Source of the DNA: Kordiimonadaceae bacterium
GTDB taxonomy: Bacteria; Pseudomonadota; Alphaproteobacteria; Sphingomonadales; Emcibacteraceae
DNA: 11,837 nucleotides
Reading direction: 5' to 3'
Assembly: GCA_018699075.1 (NCBI GenBank)
Contig: JABIPV010000084.1
Coordinates: 1 to 11,837, forward strand
In this document: one piece after another, positions 6,207 through 11,837 of the stretch
Layout: every line of letters begins with the position of its first letter
How positions within the stretch are numbered: position 1 is the first letter of the stretch
Made by a program: the position numbers and the translations under genes
Notes under the pieces: model-generated
Told to the model about the DNA's origin: nothing
What the model saw: only the letters and a program-made list of their open reading frames with translations
Database searches by the model: none

Positions 6207-7724
6207 CTAATGTCCAGCTAGTGTTTGTGTAAGCGCATGATAAGATGACATTGATATCTCATGCTGCAATGTAAGGTTTTCAACAGAAACATGTATAAAA
6301 TCCATAAATGTAGAAGGATAAACGCCCATCCACAGTGTAAAGAACACCAGCGGTGCAAAGATAATAATCTCTCGTTTATTCAGATCGAGTAAATCTTTTA
6401 GATCAGCCTTAGTCAGCTCACCAAATACCACTCGGCGATATAGGTATAACATATAAGCCGCGCCTAAGATCACACCGAATAGAGCAAAGAATGCTGTCCA
6501 AGTGCTCACTTTAAAGATACCGACAAGAACCAGAACTTCACCAACGAAGTTCGCTGTTCCCGGAAGTCCAACTGACGCCATAGTAAAGAACATAAATACA
6601 AGCGCGTATCGCGGCATAATGCTAACGAGGCCACCGTAGCGGTCAATATCACGCGTATGAAGTCGGTCATAAACCACACCGACGCAAAGGAACAATGCAG
6701 CAGCGACAAATCCATGTGCCAACATCACCATGATCGACCCTTCGATCCCTTGGATATTAAAAGCGAATATACCAATAGTCACAAAACCCATATGGGCAAC
6801 CGATGAATAAGCTATGAGCTTTTTCATATCTGTTTGCCTTAAGGCGACCAAAGAAGTGTAAATAATAGCAATACAAGAAAGTGCATATATCAGCCATGCT
6901 AACTCTTCTGATGCCACAGGGAACATTGGAAGTGAGAAACGAAGGAAACCGTAACCACCCATTTTAAGCAAGATGCCCGCCAAGATCACAGAACCCGCGG
7001 TCGGTGCTTGCACGTGAGCATCTGGAAGCCACGTATGAACAGGCCACATTGGCATCTTCACGGCAAATGAGGCAAAAAACGCTAAGAATAGCCACGTCTG
7101 AGCATGAGGATCAAAGTCAAAGTTCATCAATGTAGGGATATCTGTTGTGCCGGCTTGAGCATACATATAAAGCATCGCCACTAGCATAAGCACTGAACCA
7201 AGCAATGTATAAAGGAACAGCTTATAAGCCGCATATACACGGTTCGCCCCGCCCCAAACACCAATAATAAGGAACATTGGGATAAGGCCCGCTTCAAAGA
7301 ACACATAGAATAGCACAAGATCAAGTGTACAGAACACTCCGATCATGAAGCATTCTAATAACAGAAAAGCGATCATATATTCTTTAACACGGTCTTTAAT
7401 GGTTTCCCAACCGCATAGAATACAAATTGGCATAATGAATGTTGTTAGAAGAACAAACAGAATTGAAATACCATCAACACCCATGTGATAATTGATGCCT
7501 CCACCAAGCCACTCAGCCTGTTCTTGAAATTGGAATTCAGCCGTCGTTTTATCAAAACCAAACCATAGAACCAATGAGAATAAGAAAGTAGCAATCGTCG
7601 TTAGCATCGCTGCATTTCGAGCATTACGGGCGACAACTTCTTTTTCACCATTGATGCTTAAAATAATAAGAACACCAAGAAGAGGTAAAAATGTTATCGC
7701 GGATAAAATAGGGAAATGTTCCAT
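6207..7724 (-). CDS. nuoM: NADH-quinone oxidoreductase subunit M (505 aa)
   Basis: This is the central antiporter-like proton-pumping subunit of the complex I membrane arm, with about 14 transmembrane helices. The sequence shows E144 in YVFFEAGLIPMFLIIG, K223 in FAVKMPMWPVHTWLPDAHVQAP, the PTAGSVILAGILLKMGGYG segment with K254, and RQTDMKKLIAYSSVAHMGFV. These are the conserved glutamate, lysine and channel-helix motifs of NuoM/ND4. Length is typical. The ATG lies 1 nt after the nuoL stop, with a G-rich tract (7738-7732) that may act as ribosome binding site. The stop TAG overlaps the nuoN ribosome binding site. Confidence 0.97.
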   Translation of the reverse strand: MEHFPILSAITFLPLLGVLIILSINGEKEVVARNARNAAMLTTIATFLFSLVLWFGFDKTTAEFQFQEQAEWLGGGINYHMGVDGISILFVLLTTFIMPICILCGWETIKDRVKEYMIAFLLLECFMIGVFCTLDLVLFYVFFEAGLIPMFLIIGVWGGANRVYAAYKLFLYTLLGSVLMLVAMLYMYAQAGTTDIPTLMNFDFDPHAQTWLFLAFFASFAVKMPMWPVHTWLPDAHVQAPTAGSVILAGILLKMGGYGFLRFSLPMFPVASEELAWLIYALSCIAIIYTSLVALRQTDMKKLIAYSSVAHMGFVTIGIFAFNIQGIEGSIMVMLAHGFVAAALFLCVGVVYDRLHTRDIDRYGGLVSIMPRYALVFMFFTMASVGLPGTANFVGEVLVLVGIFKVSTWTAFFALFGVILGAAYMLYLYRRVVFGELTKADLKDLLDLNKREIIIFAPLVFFTLWMGVYPSTFMDFIHVSVENLTLQHEISMSSYHALTQTLAGH

Positions 7725-7725
7725 G

Positions 7726-9657
7726 TTACTGCCCCCCCATCACAAACCAGGTGACGAAAGCCGAAAGGCCGATCAACATGGCAAACGCGTAATGGTATAA
7801 ATAACCTGTTTGAAGCGATCTGAATTTTTCAGCAACCCGAACAACCGCAGCGGAAACACCATCTGGTCCATAACGGTCAATGATATTTTCATCACCGCGT
7901 TTCCATAAAATGTAGCCAAGCTTCATGGCAGGGCGCACAAATAAAATGTCATAAAGTTCATCAAAGTACCATTTATTGAAGGATATCGCATGTAAAAAGC
8001 GGAATGTTTCCACAAACTTACCCGGCATTTCAGGACGCCTGATATAGAAGTAATAAGCAGTTGCAAGTCCAACAGTCATGGCAACAAACGGGGCTTCAAC
8101 AACCCACATCGGCACATGATGCGCTGCTTCCATTACATTATCACCGACAAGGAACAAGGCACCTGCCCAGAAATCCTCGTAGTGAGCACCAACAAAATAT
8201 TCATGGAAAATAAATCCAGAGAACAAAGCACCAAACGCAAGTACATAAAGAGGGACAAGCATTACTTGTGGGCTTTCATGAACATGATCCTGCACTTCTT
8301 TGCTGGCACGGCTTTCACCGAAGAATGTCATAAACACAAGACGCCAAGAATAGAACGATGTCATCAGCGCCGCTGCAACACCCATCGCAAAGGCATAACT
8401 ACCTACACTTGAATGTGCCGCAAACGCGCTTTCAATAATCATATCTTTTGAATAATAACCGGCAAGGAACGGAAAGCCCGTAAGTGCAAGCGTACCAATG
8501 GTCATCATCCAGAAGGTCAATGGAATTTTCTTACGAAGGCCTCCCATGTTGCGCATATCTTGCTCATCAGAACTAGCATGGATCACCGAACCAGAACCGA
8601 GGAACAGAAGCGCTTTAAAGAATGCGTGCGTAAAGAGATGGAAAATCGCTGCGCCATATGCGCCTACACCAAGTGCAAAGAACATATAACCTAGTTGTGA
8701 ACATGTTGAATAAGCAATCACGCGCTTAATATCAAATTGTGACATTCCAACTGTTGCCGCAAAAAATGCTGTTGATGCGCCAACAATACAAACGACTTCA
8801 AGCGCCGCAGGTGCATATTCAAATAAAGGTGAACAACGTGCAACCATAAACACACCAGCGGTTACCATTGTCGCCGCATGGATAAGTGCCGACACAGGTG
8901 TCGGGCCTTCCATGGCATCAGGAAGCCAAGTATGAAGGCCGAGCTGGGCTGATTTACCCATGGCACCAATAAACAGTAAGATACAAATGGTTGTTAGTAG
9001 ATCAAGTTCCATTCCAAGAAAGTGAATTGATTTATCTGTGTATGATCCCACGTCAGCAAATACAACCGCAAAATCCGCACTACCGAATGTCATAAAGATG
9101 GCAAAAATACCAAGGGCAAAACCAAAATCACCGACACGGTTTACAACGAAAGCTTTAATTGCCGCCGCACATGCAGATGGTTTTTTATACCAAAAACCAA
9201 TTAATAAATATGATGCAAGGCCAACGCCTTCCCACCCGAAGAACATTTGTACAAAGTTATCCGAGGTAATCAACATCAACATTGCGAATGTAAACAAAGA
9301 CAAATAAGACATAAAACGCGGAATATGCGGGTCATGGCTCATATATCCAACACTATAAATGTGAACTAAACATGAAACAGTATTCACAACAACCAGCATA
9401 ACTGCCGTTAAGCTATCGATTTGGAATGCCCAGTTAACATTGAAATCACCGGAAACAATCCAGCTTAATACTTGAACATGAAGCGAATTATCACCCGGCG
9501 TTAAAGCCACTTGGTAAAACGCTACCCATGATAACACAGCAGATACAATCATTGCACCGCAAGTAACAATCTGTGCACCGCGATCACCTATGCGATTGCC
9601 GAATAATCCGGCAATCAATGATGCGAGTAAGGGTAAGAAGACAATTGTCTGATACAT
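7726..9657 (-). CDS. nuoL: NADH-quinone oxidoreductase subunit L (643 aa)
   Basis: This is the distal antiporter-like subunit of complex I, with about 16 transmembrane helices and the long lateral helix that runs along the membrane arm. Visible conserved sites are E143 in FFGWEGVGLASYLLIGFW, K235 in AMGKSAQLGLHTWLPDAMEGPTPVSALIHAATMV (with H260), H344 and K348 in HAFFKALLF, and K404 in AGYYSKDMI. Residues from about 520 carry the lateral-helix region, ending in a C-terminal hydrophobic helix. Length is slightly over the E. coli protein, as usual for Alphaproteobacteria. An AAGGG sits about 12 nt before the ATG, overlapping the nuoK end. The 3' end has a G7 run coding for GG of MGGQ. Confidence 0.97.
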   Translation of the reverse strand: MYQTIVFLPLLASLIAGLFGNRIGDRGAQIVTCGAMIVSAVLSWVAFYQVALTPGDNSLHVQVLSWIVSGDFNVNWAFQIDSLTAVMLVVVNTVSCLVHIYSVGYMSHDPHIPRFMSYLSLFTFAMLMLITSDNFVQMFFGWEGVGLASYLLIGFWYKKPSACAAAIKAFVVNRVGDFGFALGIFAIFMTFGSADFAVVFADVGSYTDKSIHFLGMELDLLTTICILLFIGAMGKSAQLGLHTWLPDAMEGPTPVSALIHAATMVTAGVFMVARCSPLFEYAPAALEVVCIVGASTAFFAATVGMSQFDIKRVIAYSTCSQLGYMFFALGVGAYGAAIFHLFTHAFFKALLFLGSGSVIHASSDEQDMRNMGGLRKKIPLTFWMMTIGTLALTGFPFLAGYYSKDMIIESAFAAHSSVGSYAFAMGVAAALMTSFYSWRLVFMTFFGESRASKEVQDHVHESPQVMLVPLYVLAFGALFSGFIFHEYFVGAHYEDFWAGALFLVGDNVMEAAHHVPMWVVEAPFVAMTVGLATAYYFYIRRPEMPGKFVETFRFLHAISFNKWYFDELYDILFVRPAMKLGYILWKRGDENIIDRYGPDGVSAAVVRVAEKFRSLQTGYLYHYAFAMLIGLSAFVTWFVMGGQ

Positions 9658-9665
9658 TTTTATTA

Positions 9666-9977
9666 TTATCCCTTCATCAGATGAATGTCTTCAACCGCGA
9701 TCGTTCCTCGATTACGGAAATACACCACCAATATGGCTAATCCGATTGAGGCCTCGGCGGCTGCCACAGTTAAAATAAGCATGGTAAAGACTTGGCCGAC
9801 CATATCGCCCATAAAGGATGAGAAAGCCACAAGATTTATATTTACCGATAACAAAATAAGTTCCACAGAAAGTAAGATGATAATCACATTCTTACGGTTT
9901 AGGAATATACCAAAAACACCCAGCGTAAAGAGCATGGCTGCGACAGTTAGGTAATGTTCAATTCCAATTTCTAACAT
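9666..9977 (-). CDS. nuoK: NADH-quinone oxidoreductase subunit K (103 aa)
   Basis: This is a small three-helix membrane subunit of complex I (ND4L homologue) that links the quinone-site end to the antiporter-like subunits. E39 in LLSVELILLSVNINLVAF and E75 in AAAEASIGLAILV correspond to the two functionally important glutamates of E. coli NuoK (E36 and E72). The frame is open to 10115, but the extra 46 residues are basic and overlap nuoJ. I chose the ATG at 9977, which gives MLEIGIEHYL like family N-termini and has AGGGA 7 nt upstream. The adjacent ATG at 9980 (one residue longer) has only 4 nt spacing but cannot be excluded. Confidence 0.94.
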   Translation of the reverse strand: MLEIGIEHYLTVAAMLFTLGVFGIFLNRKNVIIILLSVELILLSVNINLVAFSSFMGDMVGQVFTMLILTVAAAEASIGLAILVVYFRNRGTIAVEDIHLMKG

Positions 9978-9984
9978 CATATTT

Positions 9985-9989
9985 TCCCT
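9985..9989 (-). promoter_or_regulatory. Ribosome binding site fixing the nuoK start
   Basis: AGGGA on the minus strand overlaps the nuoJ stop codon (9990-9988). It sits 7 nt from the ATG at 9977 and 4 nt from the one at 9980, which excludes the long frame and favours 9977. Confidence 0.6.
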
Positions 9990-10599
9990 ATATCCCTTGA
10001 CCTGGTTTGACGTCGACCGCTTCAAAAGCTTCATGACGACGACGACGAACTTGCTCACCAATATTTTGTTTCTTAACACCAGGACGTTTGCGGTGCGTAA
10101 GCACAATCGCGCCAATCATCGCCACCAACAAGATAAGCCCCGCAAGTTGGAATAAGTAAACGTAATCTGTGTATAAAATCCGGCCAATGGCATCAGTGTT
10201 GGTAATTTCATTTGCTGGTGGTGTTGCGGAAGTTATTGTCGTCGCAATCCCGTCTGTCATGCTCCAACCACCAACGATAAAGACCATTTCAACAAGAAGA
10301 ATAAAACCGATCAATAATCCGATAGGCAGATAATCTTGAACCCCTTTACGAAGTTCCGTATAGTTGATATCAAGCATCATCACCACGAACAAAAACATCA
10401 CCGCGACGGCCCCCACATATACAATGACCAAAATCATCGCCACAAATTCCGCCCCCAGTAGAACGAATAATCCGGCGGCGTTAAAAAATGCCAATATAAG
10501 GAAAAGAACTGAATGAACGGGGTTTTTGCTGAAAACCACCATCACCGCAGATCCTACCAATATTGTGGCAAAAACATAAAAACAAATTGCTGCTATCAT
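9988..10599 (-). CDS. nuoJ: NADH-quinone oxidoreductase subunit J (203 aa)
   Basis: This is a five-helix membrane subunit of complex I (ND6 homologue) beside the quinone cavity. The core motif NPVHSVLFLILAFFNAAG, then GAEFVAMILVIVYVGAVAVMFLFVVMML (about residues 49-76), is the highly conserved third-helix region whose distortion is involved in proton coupling. Two further helices follow near residues 90-115 and 150-170. The charged C-terminal tail (HRKRPGVKKQ, then an RRRRHE segment) is cytoplasmic and typical of alphaproteobacterial NuoJ. The ATG is 12 nt after the nuoI stop, with AAAGGGA upstream. Length is normal. Confidence 0.96.
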   Translation of the reverse strand: MIAAICFYVFATILVGSAVMVVFSKNPVHSVLFLILAFFNAAGLFVLLGAEFVAMILVIVYVGAVAVMFLFVVMMLDINYTELRKGVQDYLPIGLLIGFILLVEMVFIVGGWSMTDGIATTITSATPPANEITNTDAIGRILYTDYVYLFQLAGLILLVAMIGAIVLTHRKRPGVKKQNIGEQVRRRRHEAFEAVDVKPGQGI

Positions 10600-10611
10600 T
10601 TCATTTTCCCT

Positions 10612-11100
10612 TTACCGATACGGCGCATCAAGTTCAATATTAAGAGCAAGTTGACGTTCCCAACGATCCCCATTATCAAGAAGTTTTTCTTTATCATAAA
10701 GAAGTTCTTCCCGTGTTTCGGTCGCATATTCAAAATTCGGTCCTTCAACAATTGCTTCTACCGGACAGGCTTCTTGGCAGTAACCACAGTAGATACATTT
10801 TGTCATATCAATATCGTAACGCGTCGTACGTCTTGTACCATCTTCACGTATATCCGCTTCGATGGTGATGGCCTGTGCGGGGCAAATGGCCTCACATAAT
10901 TTACAGGCGATACAACGTTCGTCACCATTATCATAACGGCGTAATGCGTGTTCACCGCGAAAACGAGGGCTAAGACGTCCCTTTTCATGCGGGTAGTTAA
11001 TGGTGACTTTTTTCTTGAAGAAATACTTCAAAGTAAGTCCCATGCCTTTAATAAATTCCGTAAGGAATATGGTGCGGGCTGCGTGATCTAAAAATGCCAT
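10612..11100 (-). CDS. nuoI: NADH-quinone oxidoreductase subunit I, 2x[4Fe-4S] (162 aa)
   Basis: This is the peripheral-arm ferredoxin-like subunit (TYKY/NDUFS8 homologue) that carries clusters N6a and N6b and passes electrons towards cluster N2 and quinone. Two CxxCxxCxxxCP motifs are intact: C63, C66, C69, C73 (CIACKLCEAICP) and C102, C105, C108, C112 (CIYCGYCQEACP). By family rule the fourth cysteine of each motif binds the other cluster. The N-terminal amphipathic region and NYPHEKGRLSPRFRGEHALRR are characteristic. The ATG at 11100 has AAGGA about 9 nt upstream, overlapping the nuoH stop. Length matches Alphaproteobacteria. Confidence 0.97.
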   Translation of the reverse strand: MAFLDHAARTIFLTEFIKGMGLTLKYFFKKKVTINYPHEKGRLSPRFRGEHALRRYDNGDERCIACKLCEAICPAQAITIEADIREDGTRRTTRYDIDMTKCIYCGYCQEACPVEAIVEGPNFEYATETREELLYDKEKLLDNGDRWERQLALNIELDAPYR

Positions 11101-11112
11101 TTTCTAATTTCC

Positions 11113-11837
11113 TTACACTGCAAACTTGCCAAAAAAGACAAGATATCCAGAAGTTAATACAACCCAAACAAGGGACACAGGTAAAAATACCTTCCAACCA
11201 AGACGCATTAACTGGTCATAACGGTATCTTGGTACAGATGCCTTTACCCATGCGAAACAGAAGAAAAAGAAGAACATTTTTATGAAGAGCCAGATAAAAC
11301 CTGGGATCATATATAGCGGTTCCCAATCAATGAATGGTAACCATCCACCAAAGAACAGAATGCTCATCATGCCGCACATCAGAATAATCGCGGCATATTC
11401 GCCAAGATAGAACAGTGCCATAGACATAGATGAATATTCAATTTGGAAACCGGCGACGATTTCTTCTTCCGCTTCAGGAAGGTCAAATGGCGTACGGTTT
11501 GTTTCCGCAAGTGCAGAAATAAAGAAGATAATGAACATCGGGAATAGTCCCGTAAAAGCAAAGCCATTAAAGAAGCCGAATGTTACGCCCTTTTGCGCCA
11601 TCACAATATCAGTCAAATTAAGCGATCCAACACATAACAGCACCGTTACAAATACAAACCCAATTGAGACTTCATATGACACCATTTGTGCCGCACTACG
11701 CATCGCGCCAAGAAACGCATAACGTGAGTTTGACGCCCAGCCGGCGATAATAATACCGTAAACAGCAAGCGAAGAAACTGCAAAAAGATAAAGAATACCA
11801 ACGTTTAAGTCAGAAACCACCACGCCTTCCCCAAAAG
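11113..11837 (-). CDS. nuoH: NADH-quinone oxidoreductase subunit H, C-terminal part (cut by window edge)
   Basis: The reading frame runs through the right edge, so the true start is outside. About 241 residues of an expected 340 or so are visible, beginning FGEGVVVSDLNVGILYLFAVSSL. A GTG at 11823 lies inside this conserved segment and is not the start. NuoH (ND1) anchors the peripheral arm and forms most of the quinone channel. Visible hallmarks are GWASNSRYAFLGAMRSAAQMVSYEVS, the cytoplasmic loop NRTPFDLPEAEEEIVAGFQIEYS rich in acidic residues near the quinone site, MALFYLGEYA, and ASVPRYRYDQLMRLGWKVFLPVSL. About six transmembrane helices remain. It is followed by nuoI after 12 nt. Confidence 0.96.
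   Translation of the reverse strand, partial: FGEGVVVSDLNVGILYLFAVSSLAVYGIIIAGWASNSRYAFLGAMRSAAQMVSYEVSIGFVFVTVLLCVGSLNLTDIVMAQKGVTFGFFNGFAFTGLFPMFIIFFISALAETNRTPFDLPEAEEEIVAGFQIEYSSMSMALFYLGEYAAIILMCGMMSILFFGGWLPFIDWEPLYMIPGFIWLFIKMFFFFFCFAWVKASVPRYRYDQLMRLGWKVFLPVSLVWVVLTSGYLVFFGKFAV

Noticed and set aside
8116..8412. 98-codon plus-strand open frame inside nuoL
   Set aside because: It is antisense to a fully conserved region of nuoL and has no ribosome binding site or recognisable domain.
9666..10115. Long 149-aa version of NuoK
   Set aside because: The 46 extra residues lie within nuoJ in another frame and are absent from NuoK proteins; a ribosome binding site supports the start at 9977.
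10513..10899. 128-codon plus-strand open frame
   Set aside because: It is antisense to nuoJ and nuoI, and its Phe/Ile/Lys-rich product is what the reverse complement of membrane-protein codons gives.

Overview
This window is a block of core chromosomal genes from an AT-rich alphaproteobacterium (about 40% GC by eye). All genes lie on the minus strand, so transcription runs from high to low coordinates. The taxonomic call rests on gene order: the distal end of the respiratory complex I (nuo) operon runs straight into birA, coaX, RNase J (rnj), methylmalonyl-CoA epimerase (mce) and a DUF1467 membrane protein, with proS beyond. This arrangement is familiar from Alphaproteobacteria. I cannot name a genus from the sequence alone.

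Layout in transcription order: nuoH (3' part only, cut by the right edge), nuoI, nuoJ, nuoK, nuoL, nuoM and nuoN fill about 11837-4745. They encode most of the proton-pumping membrane arm of NADH:quinone oxidoreductase plus the NuoI iron-sulfur subunit. Next come birA (biotin-protein ligase), coaX (type III pantothenate kinase), rnj, mce and the DUF1467 gene, at 4740-862. Gaps are 12 nt or less. coaX/rnj and rnj/mce each share one base (TAATG), which suggests co-transcription and translational coupling. An intrinsic terminator at 807-836 closes this unit. A 154-codon gene for a small, probably exported protein of unknown function (119-583) follows, with its own candidate promoter. At the extreme left edge are the promoter, ribosome binding site and first 16 codons of proS.

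The genes are mostly conventional housekeeping genes; I see no mobile element, CRISPR array, RNA gene or defence system. The most striking unexplained structure is a perfect 14-bp inverted repeat with flanking A/T tracts at 4685-4720. It has the form of an intrinsic terminator but lies inside the first codons of birA, 24 nt after the nuoN stop and preceded by a second GC-rich hairpin in the nuoN 3' end. It could act as an attenuator between the complex I genes and the birA-coaX-rnj-mce-DUF1467 tail, relieved when ribosomes finishing nuoN restart on birA. Other points of interest are a 12-bp hairpin across the DUF1467 stop codon, a G7 tract at the nuoL/nuoM junction, and the exported protein sitting between DUF1467 and proS.
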